Positions 53,675-61,964 of a DNA stretch of 64,000 nucleotides are shown piece by piece. Under the pieces are notes generated by a model. The model was not told where the DNA came from, made no database searches, and saw only the letters and a list, made by a program, of their open reading frames with translations. Numbering within the stretch: position 1 is the stretch's first letter; the number at the start of each line of letters is the position of its first letter. Location: NCBI RefSeq assembly GCF_019145195.1, contig NZ_JAHSTW010000009.1, forward strand, positions 280,889 to 344,888, written 5' to 3'. Position numbers and translations under genes: made by a program. Source of the DNA: Pseudomonas siliginis (GTDB lineage: Bacteria > Pseudomonadota > Gammaproteobacteria > Pseudomonadales > Pseudomonadaceae).

Positions 53675-55084
53675 GTGAACCCTGTAACTGACCAACCTGT
53701 CGCCGTCTCGCTGAGCCGCCCTGCGCGGATTCGCCTGGAGTTGAAAAACCTGCTCGCCCTCGCCCTGCCGATCATCATCGCGCAACTGGCGACCACGGCC
53801 ATGGGCTTCGTCGATGCGGTGATGGCCGGGCGCGTCGGGCCCAAGGATCTGGCGGCGGTGGCGCTGGGCAACTCGATCTGGGTTCCGGTATTTCTGTTGA
53901 TGACCGGCACCCTGCTGGCCACCACGCCAAAGGTCGCGCAGCGTTTCGGCGCCGGCAAGCACAGCGAAATTGGCCCGATCGTGCGTCAGGCGTTATGGCT
54001 GGCATTGGTAGTCGGATTGATCGCCACCTCGATGCTGATCGCCGCCGAGCCGGTGCTGCATCTGATGAAAGTCGATCCCGAGTTGATCGGCCCGTGCATG
54101 CAATATCTGCACGGCATCGCCAGCGGCTTGCCGGCGGTGGCCTTCTATCACGTGCTGCGCTGCACCAGCGATGGCATCGGCCGCACCCGCCCGGCCATGG
54201 TGCTGGGCCTCTGTGGTCTGGCGCTGAACATCCCGCTGAACTACATCTTCATTTATGGCCACTTCGGCGTGCCGGCCATGGGCGGCGTCGGCTGCGGCTG
54301 GGCCACGGCGATCGTGATGTGGGTGATGGCGCTGGGCCTGGCCGGCTACGAACGCTGGGCACCGGCCTATCGCTCAAGCGAACTGTTCAGCCGCTTCGAC
54401 TGGCCGCAGTGGGCGGTGATCAAACGTCTGCTGTCGATTGGTTTACCGATCGGCATCGCGGTGTTTGCCGAGTCGAGCATTTTTGCCGTGATCGCCCTGC
54501 TGATCGGCAGCCTCGGCGCAACGGTGGTGGCCGGGCATCAGATCGCGCTGAACGTCAGCTCGCTGGTATTCATGATTCCCTATTCGCTGGGCATGGCGGT
54601 CACCGTGCGTGTCGGTCAGGCGCTTGGGCGCGAAGAACCGCGTGAAGCGCGCTTTGCCGCCGGAGTCGGCATGGGCACGGCGCTGGCCTACGCCTGCCTG
54701 TCGGCGAGCCTGATGCTGGCGCTGCGCGAGCCGATTGCGGCGATCTATACCGCTGATCCAACGGTGATTCATATTGCGGCGATGCTGATTGTCTATTCGG
54801 CGCTGTTCCAGTTTTCAGATGCAATCCAGGTGACTGCGGCCGGTGCACTGCGTGGCTATCAGGACACTCGGGTGACGATGATCCTGACTCTCTTCGCCTA
54901 CTGGGGCATCGGTCTGCCGGTCGGTTATGCGCTGGGCCTGACCGATTGGCTCGGCGAGCCACGCGGTCCGAGCGGTTTGTGGCAGGGTTTGATCGTAGGC
55001 TTGAGCTGCGCAGCGTTGATGCTGTCGATTCGTCTGACACGCAGTGCGCGCAAGCGGATTCGAATCAGTCGTTCGATGGGTTGA
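53675..55084 (+). CDS. MATE family multidrug efflux protein (NorM/PmpM type)
   Basis: 469 aa from a GTG at 53675; an ATG at 53633 in the same frame is the alternative, and neither has a strong ribosome site. About 12 helices in two homologous halves: N-terminal LELKNLLALALPIIIAQLATTAMGFVDAVMAGRVGPKDLAAVALG, second half LLSIGLPIGIAVFAESSIFAVIALLIGSLGATVVAGHQIALNV. Of the NorM branch, which exports cationic drugs and dyes with H+ or Na+. Acidic residues in helix 1 (FVDAVMAGR) and helix 7 (AESSIF) are kept. Terminator follows. Confidence 0.9.
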   Translation: MNPVTDQPVAVSLSRPARIRLELKNLLALALPIIIAQLATTAMGFVDAVMAGRVGPKDLAAVALGNSIWVPVFLLMTGTLLATTPKVAQRFGAGKHSEIGPIVRQALWLALVVGLIATSMLIAAEPVLHLMKVDPELIGPCMQYLHGIASGLPAVAFYHVLRCTSDGIGRTRPAMVLGLCGLALNIPLNYIFIYGHFGVPAMGGVGCGWATAIVMWVMALGLAGYERWAPAYRSSELFSRFDWPQWAVIKRLLSIGLPIGIAVFAESSIFAVIALLIGSLGATVVAGHQIALNVSSLVFMIPYSLGMAVTVRVGQALGREEPREARFAAGVGMGTALAYACLSASLMLALREPIAAIYTADPTVIHIAAMLIVYSALFQFSDAIQVTAAGALRGYQDTRVTMILTLFAYWGIGLPVGYALGLTDWLGEPRGPSGLWQGLIVGLSCAALMLSIRLTRSARKRIRISRSMG

Positions 55085-55092
55085 TCACCCAT

Positions 55093-55124
55093 AAAAAAAG
55101 ACCTGCATTTGCAGGTCTTTTTTT
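55093..55124. terminator. Bidirectional terminator between the MATE gene and tusA
   Basis: AAAAAAAGACCTGC-ATTT-GCAGGTCTTTTTTT, eight bases after the MATE stop and nine from the tusA stop. Confidence 0.95.
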
Positions 55125-55132
55125 GCCCTGAG

Positions 55133-55381
55133 TCAGGACTTCTTGCGAATCCAGTACAGATAGGTGCCGGCCTCTTCATGCTGGCTGACCAGTTCATGGT
55201 CAAGAAACACGCAGAACTTGGGGATATCGCGCTTGGTCGAGGGATCGGTGGCGATCACCTTGAGCAGGCCGCCGGGTACCAGATCGCGAATGTGCTGGTG
55301 CAACATCATCACCGGCTCCGGGCAATTGAGGCCGGTGGCGTCGAGGGTGCCGTCGACCGGGGTATCGATCATTTCACTCAT
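55133..55381 (-). CDS. tusA: Sulfur carrier protein TusA
   Basis: 82 aa. Carries persulfide sulfur from IscS to the TusBCD/TusE relay for 2-thiouridine in tRNA. The active Cys20 lies in ATGLNCPEPVMMLHQHIRDL, with the conserved CPxP motif. Continues IATDPSTKRDIPKFCVFLDHELVSQ. The downstream gene order tusA-rlmM-acnA is the same as in PAO1 (PA1562-PA1564 from memory). Confidence 0.95.
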   Translation of the reverse strand: MSEMIDTPVDGTLDATGLNCPEPVMMLHQHIRDLVPGGLLKVIATDPSTKRDIPKFCVFLDHELVSQHEEAGTYLYWIRKKS

Positions 55382-55441
55382 GGTTCACTCCAGAAACTGG
55401 CCGGCATTGTCGCGCACTGCTTGGGATATCGTCCAACCCAT

Positions 55442-55528
55442 GTGGGAGCGAGCCTGCTCGCGAAGGCAATCCGTCAGTCAACACATCGCTGGCTGCCCCA
55501 CCGCTTTCGCGAGCAGGCTCGCTCCCAC
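55442..55528. repeat. REPIN, GAGCCTGCTCGC type
   Basis: Arms at 55442-55464 and 55506-55528, in the gap between the rlmM 3' end and tusA. Confidence 0.92.
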
Positions 55529-55543
55529 AGGTTCAGTGTTGTG

Positions 55544-56617
55544 TCAGCGCGATTTGGGTTTTCTGGTGTCGTGCCGGCGCAGATGGCAAGTCACTTCCTC
55601 GCGGTCGTGATACAACTGCTTGCAGCCGATATCAACCTTGATCCCACGTGCCTTGAAACCGTCGGCAATGCGCTCGAGCAGACGTTTCACTTCGGCATAA
55701 CGCTGCTTCATCGGCAGCTTCAGGTTGACCACTGCTTCGCGGCAATGTCCTTCGCCGATCCACTCTTCCAGCATCGCCGCGTTACGCGCCGGTTTCTCGA
55801 CAATGTCGCAAACCATCCAGTCCACCGGCTGCTTCGGCTTGAAGGTAAAACCGTCCGCCATCAGATGCTGGACCAGCCCGGTTTCCATCAGGCTTTCAGC
55901 CATCGGGCCGTTGTCGATGGCGGTGACCAGCATGCCACGGTTGACCAGTTGCCAGGTCCAGCCGCCCGGCGCGGCGCCGAGGTCAACGCCGGTCATGTCG
56001 CTGTGCAGGCGATCTTCCCACTGGTCGCGCGGAATGAAGTGGTGCCACGCCTCCTCCAGCTTCAAGGTCGAACGGCTCGGCGCCTCGCGAGGAAACTTCA
56101 GGCGCGGAATACCCATCGGCCACATCGCCGAATTGCCGGCATCGGCCATGCCGAGAAACACTTCGCGACCACTTTTGAAAGTCAGCAACAAACGCGGCTT
56201 GCTGGCGTCTTCCACCAGTTTGCCAGCGGCGGTCAGCGCCTTGCGCAGCGGGCCTTCGAATTTTTTGCAGAAATTCGACAGTTCCTTGCCGTCATTGGTA
56301 TCGACCACTTCCAGCCACAGACTGCCAAACACCGGAAAATCGGCCATGTGCGCGAGAATCACACTGATCCGGTCGTTTTCCGGCAGATCAATGAAAAAGC
56401 CCCGCGCCCACTGCCGCGGGAAGATCAATTCGGCGAAACGCTGACCGCGCATCAGGCGTTCGGCGCCGTCGGCTTCAGTGCAGACAAACTCGGCGCAGGC
56501 CGTGGCGGTTTTGGCTTTGGCGTAACCGGCGACATTGAGACAAGCGGCGAGATCGGAAATCTCCGAACAGACTTCGCCTTCGAAGCCGGGCCGGCAATGC
56601 ATGAATAGGGTGTTCAT
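55544..56617 (-). CDS. rlmM: 23S rRNA 2'-O-ribose methyltransferase (C2498)
   Basis: 357 aa from the ATG complementary to 56615-56617 with AGGAG upstream. Methylates C2498 of 23S rRNA. N-terminal THUMP-type RNA-binding domain (about 1-160), then a Rossmann FtsJ-like domain: SAM motif GVDLGAAPGGWTWQLVNRGM (about 215), then the FtsJ catalytic set with WMVCDIVEKPARNAAML and VVNLKLPMKQRYAEV. Length close to E. coli RlmM (366). Divergent from acnA. Confidence 0.95.
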   Translation of the reverse strand: MNTLFMHCRPGFEGEVCSEISDLAACLNVAGYAKAKTATACAEFVCTEADGAERLMRGQRFAELIFPRQWARGFFIDLPENDRISVILAHMADFPVFGSLWLEVVDTNDGKELSNFCKKFEGPLRKALTAAGKLVEDASKPRLLLTFKSGREVFLGMADAGNSAMWPMGIPRLKFPREAPSRSTLKLEEAWHHFIPRDQWEDRLHSDMTGVDLGAAPGGWTWQLVNRGMLVTAIDNGPMAESLMETGLVQHLMADGFTFKPKQPVDWMVCDIVEKPARNAAMLEEWIGEGHCREAVVNLKLPMKQRYAEVKRLLERIADGFKARGIKVDIGCKQLYHDREEVTCHLRRHDTRKPKSR

Positions 56618-56839
56618 TCTTACTCCTGGGCAACGGTCGATCATTCGACCGTTGCGCGATGCTCAAGCCTTGCGTTGCCGCAATGCCTGTCACGAAAACC
56701 GGCGCATGATAGCTGAAGTCGGAACCATGGTTGCGCCGATAGAGTCCAGTTATTAGCCAGCTACTCAAAACAGGGCTAGGTTTAATGCTCTGCCCGTCCC
56801 CTCAGTCCGTAGCCGTGCGGACTCAAAGGAGTGATCGTA

Positions 56840-59581
56840 ATGCCGTCCCTCGATAGTCTGAAGTCACTGAAAACCCTACAAATCGACGCCACGACCTACC
56901 ACTATTTCAGCCTGCCGGAAGCCGCCAAAAGCCTGGGCGACCTCGACAAGCTGCCGATGTCGTTGAAGGTCCTGCTGGAAAATCTGCTGCGCTGGGAAGA
57001 CGAAAAAACCGTCACCGGCGCTGACCTCAAGGCCATCGCCGCCTGGCTCAAGGAGCGCCGCTCTGATCGGGAAATCCAATACCGTCCCGCCCGGGTATTG
57101 ATGCAGGATTTTACCGGTGTGCCCGCCGTGGTCGACCTCGCCGCCATGCGTGCGGCGATGGCCAAGGCCGGCGGTGATCCGCAGCGGATCAATCCGTTGT
57201 CGCCGGTGGATCTGGTGATCGACCACTCGGTGATGGTCGACAAGTTTGGCAGCGCCAGTGCGTTTGAACAGAACGTCGACATCGAAATGCAACGCAACGG
57301 CGAGCGCTATGCCTTCCTGCGCTGGGGCCAGAGTGCGTTCGATAACTTCAGCGTGGTCCCGCCGGGTACCGGCATCTGCCACCAGGTCAACCTTGAGTAC
57401 CTCGGCCGCACCGTCTGGACCAAAGACGAGAATGGCCGCACCTACGCGTTCCCCGATACGCTGGTCGGCACCGACTCCCACACCACCATGATCAACGGCC
57501 TCGGCGTACTCGGCTGGGGCGTTGGCGGGATCGAAGCGGAAGCGGCGATGCTCGGGCAACCGGTGTCAATGCTGATCCCGGAAGTGATCGGCTTCAAACT
57601 CACCGGCAAGCTCAAGGAAGGCATCACCGCGACCGATCTGGTGCTGACCGTGACGCAGATGCTGCGCAAGAAAGGCGTGGTCGGCAAATTCGTCGAATTC
57701 TATGGCGACGGTCTCGCCGACCTGCCACTGGCCGACCGCGCGACCATCGCCAATATGGCCCCGGAATACGGTGCGACATGCGGCTTCTTCCCGGTCGACG
57801 ATGTCACGCTGGAATACCTGCGCTTGTCCGGCCGGCCGCCGGAAGTGGTGAAGCTGGTCGAGGCCTACACCAAGGCTCAAGGCCTGTGGCGTCTGCCTGG
57901 TCAGGAGCCGGTGTTCACCGACAGCCTGGCGCTGGACATGGGCAGCGTCGAAGCCAGTCTGGCCGGGCCGAAACGGCCGCAGGATCGCGTCTCGCTGCCG
58001 AACGTCGCACAGGCCTTCAGTGATTTCATCGACCTGCAATTCAAACCGACCAGCAAGGAAGAAGGACGCCTGGAAAGCGAGGGCGGTGGCGGCGTGGCGG
58101 TGGGCAACGCCGATCTGGTCGGCGAAGCGGACTACGAATACGAGGGCAAGACCTATCGCCTGAAAAACGGTGCCGTGGTCATCGCCGCGATCACTTCCTG
58201 CACCAACACTTCCAACCCGAGCGTGATGATGGCGGCCGGGTTGCTGGCGAAGAAAGCTGTAGAGAAAGGCCTGACGCGCAAACCTTGGGTGAAGAGTTCA
58301 TTGGCGCCGGGTTCGAAAGTCGTCACCGATTATTACAAGGCTGCCGGACTGACACAGTACCTCGACCAGCTCGGGTTTTCGTTGGTCGGCTACGGTTGCA
58401 CCACCTGCATCGGCAACTCCGGGCCACTGCCGGAGCCGATCGAGAAAGCCATTCAGAAAGCCGATCTGACCGTCGCATCAGTCCTGTCCGGCAACCGCAA
58501 CTTCGAAGGTCGCGTACACCCGCTGGTGAAAACCAACTGGCTGGCTTCTCCACCACTGGTTGTCGCCTACGCATTGGCCGGCAGTGTGCGCACCGATATC
58601 AGCAGCGAACCGCTGGGCGAGGATCAGCAGGGCAATCCGGTGTATCTGCGCGATATCTGGCCGAGCAGCCGGGAAATCGCCGAGGCGGTGAATCAGGTCA
58701 ACACGGCGATGTTCCACAAGGAATACGCCGAAGTGTTTGCCGGTGATGAGCAATGGCAGGCCATCGAGGTGCCGCAAGCGGCGACTTACGTGTGGCAGGA
58801 CGATTCGACCTACATTCAGCATCCACCTTTCTTCGACGACATTTCCGGCCCTCTGCCGGAAGTCAAAGACGTCAAAGGTGCGCGAGTCTTGGCTTTGCTC
58901 GGCGACTCAGTGACCACCGACCACATCTCCCCCGCCGGCAACATCAAGATCGACAGCCCGGCCGGGCGTTATCTGCAGGAAAAAGGCGTCGAACCGCGCG
59001 ACTTCAACTCCTACGGTTCCCGTCGCGGCAATCATGAAGTGATGATGCGCGGCACGTTTGCCAACATCCGCATTCGCAACGAGATGCTGGGTGGCGAGGA
59101 AGGCGGGAACACCATTTACATTCCCACCGGGGAAAAAATGGCGATCTATGACGCAGCGATGAAATATCAGGCTTCGGGGACGCCGTTGGTGGTGATTGCC
59201 GGTCAGGAGTACGGCACCGGGTCGAGCCGTGACTGGGCGGCGAAAGGCACCAATCTGCTGGGCGTCAAAGCGGTGATTGCGGAGAGCTTCGAACGCATTC
59301 ACCGCTCGAATCTGGTCGGCATGGGTGTGCTGCCGTTGCAGTTCAAGCTTGATCAGAACCGCAAGAGTCTCAATCTGACCGGCAAAGAGACGTTCGAGAT
59401 TCTGGGATTGACCGGCGTCGAGCTAAGGCCGCGGATGAACCTGCCGCTGGTTATCACTCGCGAGGATGGGCGTCAGGAAAGAATCGAAGTCTTGTGCCGG
59501 ATTGATACGCTGAATGAGGTCGAGTACTTCAAATCCGGGGGGATTTTGCATTATGTGTTGCGGCAGTTGATTGCTTCGTGA
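56840..59581 (+). CDS. acnA: Aconitate hydratase A
   Basis: 913 aa from the ATG at 56840, seven bases after AAAGGAG. TCA-cycle enzyme with a [4Fe-4S] cluster, interconverting citrate and isocitrate. Cluster ligands are visible: Cys in AAITSCTNTSNPSVM and the pair in GYGCTTCIGNSGPL; the swivel domain carries the YGTGSSRDWAAKG motif. N-terminal SLPEAAKSLGDLDKLPMSLKVLLENLLR is typical of AcnA rather than AcnB. Divergent from rlmM. Confidence 0.97.
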   Translation: MPSLDSLKSLKTLQIDATTYHYFSLPEAAKSLGDLDKLPMSLKVLLENLLRWEDEKTVTGADLKAIAAWLKERRSDREIQYRPARVLMQDFTGVPAVVDLAAMRAAMAKAGGDPQRINPLSPVDLVIDHSVMVDKFGSASAFEQNVDIEMQRNGERYAFLRWGQSAFDNFSVVPPGTGICHQVNLEYLGRTVWTKDENGRTYAFPDTLVGTDSHTTMINGLGVLGWGVGGIEAEAAMLGQPVSMLIPEVIGFKLTGKLKEGITATDLVLTVTQMLRKKGVVGKFVEFYGDGLADLPLADRATIANMAPEYGATCGFFPVDDVTLEYLRLSGRPPEVVKLVEAYTKAQGLWRLPGQEPVFTDSLALDMGSVEASLAGPKRPQDRVSLPNVAQAFSDFIDLQFKPTSKEEGRLESEGGGGVAVGNADLVGEADYEYEGKTYRLKNGAVVIAAITSCTNTSNPSVMMAAGLLAKKAVEKGLTRKPWVKSSLAPGSKVVTDYYKAAGLTQYLDQLGFSLVGYGCTTCIGNSGPLPEPIEKAIQKADLTVASVLSGNRNFEGRVHPLVKTNWLASPPLVVAYALAGSVRTDISSEPLGEDQQGNPVYLRDIWPSSREIAEAVNQVNTAMFHKEYAEVFAGDEQWQAIEVPQAATYVWQDDSTYIQHPPFFDDISGPLPEVKDVKGARVLALLGDSVTTDHISPAGNIKIDSPAGRYLQEKGVEPRDFNSYGSRRGNHEVMMRGTFANIRIRNEMLGGEEGGNTIYIPTGEKMAIYDAAMKYQASGTPLVVIAGQEYGTGSSRDWAAKGTNLLGVKAVIAESFERIHRSNLVGMGVLPLQFKLDQNRKSLNLTGKETFEILGLTGVELRPRMNLPLVITREDGRQERIEVLCRIDTLNEVEYFKSGGILHYVLRQLIAS

Positions 59582-59895
59582 CGGGGTGACATTCGCCCAG
59601 GCTGTGATCTTTTTGACTTGGCTTCTAAAAGCAGGATCAAGAAATCGCAGCCTTCGGCGGCTCCTGCATTCAGGCGAAAAAAAACCCGCCGAAGCGGGTT
59701 TTTCCCAAGACCATTATCGACTCCCTGTCGGCAGCGATCCTTGCGATGGTCGATCGTCCATGATCCTGAAACACTCCCTGTGTCTCAGTTGATGTGTGTA
59801 GATTACCCAGTGGATCCAATCAGCAATAGTCGTAAAAGCTACCAACGCGTGTAAGACATTCGCCATACAAACACTTCCGAAAACCCTTAGACCTG
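59582..59895. other. Intergenic region after acnA
   Basis: About 314 bases. It contains an acnA terminator at 59680-59703 (CCCGC-CGAA-GCGGG with A- and T-tracts) and, before it, AATCGCAGCCTTCGGCGG at 59643-59660, which looks like a worn copy of the GATCGCAGCCTTCGGC repeat that is frequent in P. fluorescens genomes. The rest (59705-59895) shows nothing recognisable. Confidence 0.5.
59680..59703 (+). terminator. Intrinsic terminator of acnA
   Basis: AAAAACCCGC-CGAA-GCGGGTTTTT, about 100 bases after the acnA stop. Confidence 0.85.
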
Positions 59896-60384
59896 TCAGG
59901 CACCGCCGCTTTCACGAGCTCTGGCGCTTTCGGCGAGAAACTGTTCAAGCCTGCTCAACTGCTCCTCCCAGCCGCGACTGTCCATGTAATACGCCTCTTT
60001 CTGACGGATATCAGGGATGTGCGCGAAGCCGGACTCCGAGACCTTGAGTAGAGTGCCGTCCTCGAAGTCCTGCAATTCGAATTTGACCAGCGTGGTCGGC
60101 TCTTGTGAGTAGTCGATCTTCGGGTTGACCGCATACGGGTGCCAGCGGAAAGAAAACAACTGCTGCGGCTCGACCCGCTCGATCAGCACATTCCACAATA
60201 CGTGTTCATAACCGGGGTACGTGACCTGGCCCTGCGTCCACTCACCGGCAATGAAGCGCCGGCCCTCAAGTGCCACGCCAAACCACTGGCCAAACGCTTC
60301 GGCATCGACCAATGCGCGCCAGACATGGGAACGCGACGCCTTGAGCGTGATCTTGCGTTCGAAACTGTTAGGTACTGGTTTCAT
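59896..60384 (-). CDS. SRPBCC domain protein, AHSA1-like
   Basis: 162 aa. Begins MKPVPNSFERKITLKASRSHVWRAL, the opening of the AHSA1 (activator of Hsp90 ATPase homologue 1) branch of the SRPBCC/START-like fold: KASRSHVWRALVDAEAFGQWFGV, and later TTLVKFELQDFEDGTLLKVSESGF. Bacterial members are small ligand-binding proteins of mostly unknown role, often next to ArsR regulators, which I do not see here. Divergent from the ADP-ribosylglycohydrolase gene. Confidence 0.88.
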   Translation of the reverse strand: MKPVPNSFERKITLKASRSHVWRALVDAEAFGQWFGVALEGRRFIAGEWTQGQVTYPGYEHVLWNVLIERVEPQQLFSFRWHPYAVNPKIDYSQEPTTLVKFELQDFEDGTLLKVSESGFAHIPDIRQKEAYYMDSRGWEEQLSRLEQFLAESARARESGGA

Positions 60385-60560
60385 ACGTCACCTCCTGTTC
60401 TGAACACTAGGCTTGTATGACCACATGTCCAATGCGAAGTTGTATCCAGGCGCTGCTGGCATCGGTTCGAGCGGACACATCCTGCGGTAGTTTCCGCTCT
60501 GTGATCGGCGCCGCTTGACCTGTTATCTTTCCAACGAATCCGCAGAAACAAGGACGAATC

Positions 60561-61475
60561 ATGCAGCCCTCTCTTGCCGATCGGTATCGCGGCGCCCTCC
60601 TCGGCCTGGCTTGCGGCGATGCGGTCGGCACAACAGTTGAGTTCCAGCCGCGAGGATCATTCCAGCCGCTGAGAGATATGGTCGGCGGCGGGCCGTTCCA
60701 GCTCAAGCCCGGGCAATGGACCGATGACACCTCAATGGCACTCTGCCTGGCCGAGAGCCTGCTGCGCAAAAACGGTTTCGACGCGGCTGATCAGATGGGC
60801 CGCTATCTCAATTGGTGGAAATGGGGATACCTGAGCTCCACCGGTGAATGTTTCGACATCGGCATGACCGTCAGCCAGGCGCTGGAACAGTATCAGCGAA
60901 CCGGCGAGCCTTTCGCAGGGTCGACTGATCCGTTGACAGCTGGTAACGGGTCGCTGATGCGGTTGGCACCAGTCGTGCTGTTTTATTTTCCCGACGCTGG
61001 ACAGATCCAGATCCACGCTGCCGACAGTTCGCGCACAACCCATGCGGCGCCGGAGGCAATCGAGTGCTGCCAATTGCTGGCTGATCTGATTGCACGAGCG
61101 CTTGAGGGAGCCGACAAAACGCAACTGCGCCAATCGCTACTTGCAGAGTATTCCCAACCCAAGGTGGTTGCGATCGCGCGGGGTGAGTATCTCGGCAAAA
61201 AAGAAAACGAAATCAAGGGCAGCGGCTATAGCGTGCAATCATTGGAAGCCGCTTTGTGGTGCTTCCATCACACGCAAACGTACGCGGACGCGATACTGAA
61301 AGCAGCCAATCTCGGTGATGATGCGGATACCACAGCTGCTATCGTGGGTCAGTTGGCCGGTACTTACTACGGCGCTCGGGCAATTCCCGAGCACTGGCTG
61401 GAGCAGTTGCATGAAGGCGAGGAAATCACCGCCACTGCGGATCGCTTGCTTGAGGCCTCCCGGCTACGTACATAA
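60561..61475 (+). CDS. ADP-ribosylglycohydrolase family protein
   Basis: 304 aa, all-helical ADP-ribosylhydrolase (DraG/ARH) fold with a di-magnesium site. The metal motifs are complete: GLACGDAVGTTVE (about 14-26), GQWTDDTSMAL (about 51-61), the mid-protein GNGSLMRLAPV, and the C-terminal GDDADTTAAIVGQLAGTYYGA. It probably removes ADP-ribose from a protein (or nucleic acid) arginine or other acceptor. No ADP-ribosyltransferase gene is in the window. A small secreted LprI-like gene follows 40 bases later. Confidence 0.93.
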   Translation: MQPSLADRYRGALLGLACGDAVGTTVEFQPRGSFQPLRDMVGGGPFQLKPGQWTDDTSMALCLAESLLRKNGFDAADQMGRYLNWWKWGYLSSTGECFDIGMTVSQALEQYQRTGEPFAGSTDPLTAGNGSLMRLAPVVLFYFPDAGQIQIHAADSSRTTHAAPEAIECCQLLADLIARALEGADKTQLRQSLLAEYSQPKVVAIARGEYLGKKENEIKGSGYSVQSLEAALWCFHHTQTYADAILKAANLGDDADTTAAIVGQLAGTYYGARAIPEHWLEQLHEGEEITATADRLLEASRLRT

Positions 61476-61515
61476 CAATCGATACACTCTTTCCACTGGA
61501 TACTACGAGAATCTT

Positions 61516-61920
61516 ATGTCAGTGCGCCTGCTTCTGGCCTTTGCGCCGTTTTTGTTTTTCCCTTACGCCCATGCCACGGTTGATTGCGCCAACGCCAACG
61601 ATCAGGCGACGATGAATCAGTGCGCGGGGCAAGCCTTCAAAGCGGCAGACAAGGAGTTGAATACGCTCTATCAGCAGATCACCGGACGCCTGAAGGACAA
61701 CCCGGACGCAAAGAAGCTGCTGGTCAACTCGCAGCGGGCGTGGGTCAGCTTCCGGGATGCCGAGTGCAAGTTTTCGGCATCCGGGGTGGCGGGCGGGAGT
61801 GTTTATCCATTGGTTTACAGTAGTTGTCTCACAGCCGTAACCAAGGCCAGAGTAGAAGCCCTCAAGCAGTATTTGCAATGTGAGGAAGGTGATATGAGCT
61901 GCCCGATACCCGGTGCGTAA
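61516..61920 (+). CDS. LprI-like (DUF1311) secreted protein
   Basis: 134 aa from the ATG at 61516, the start of a signal peptide (RLLLAFAPFLFFPYAHA, cleavage near residue 20). The mature part has the DUF1311 pattern: VDCANANDQATMNQCAGQAFKAADKELNTLYQQ, then LLVNSQRAWVSFRDAECKF and CLTAVTKARVEAL, with four Cys likely making two disulfides, plus a further CEEGDMSC pair at the C-terminus. The family includes LprI, a lysozyme inhibitor of mycobacteria. It follows the ADP-ribosylglycohydrolase, possibly in one operon. Confidence 0.88.
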   Translation: MSVRLLLAFAPFLFFPYAHATVDCANANDQATMNQCAGQAFKAADKELNTLYQQITGRLKDNPDAKKLLVNSQRAWVSFRDAECKFSASGVAGGSVYPLVYSSCLTAVTKARVEALKQYLQCEEGDMSCPIPGA

Positions 61921-61921
61921 T

Positions 61922-61947
61922 CACAGGCTCCCCTTACGGAGCCTGTG
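61922..61947. terminator. Hairpin between the LprI-like gene and mrdA
   Basis: Perfect 10-bp stem CACAGGCTCC / GGAGCCTGTG with loop CCTTAC; no T-tract, but it lies in the gap between two convergent genes. Confidence 0.6.
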
Positions 61948-61964
61948 CTGTGAACCGTTACGCC

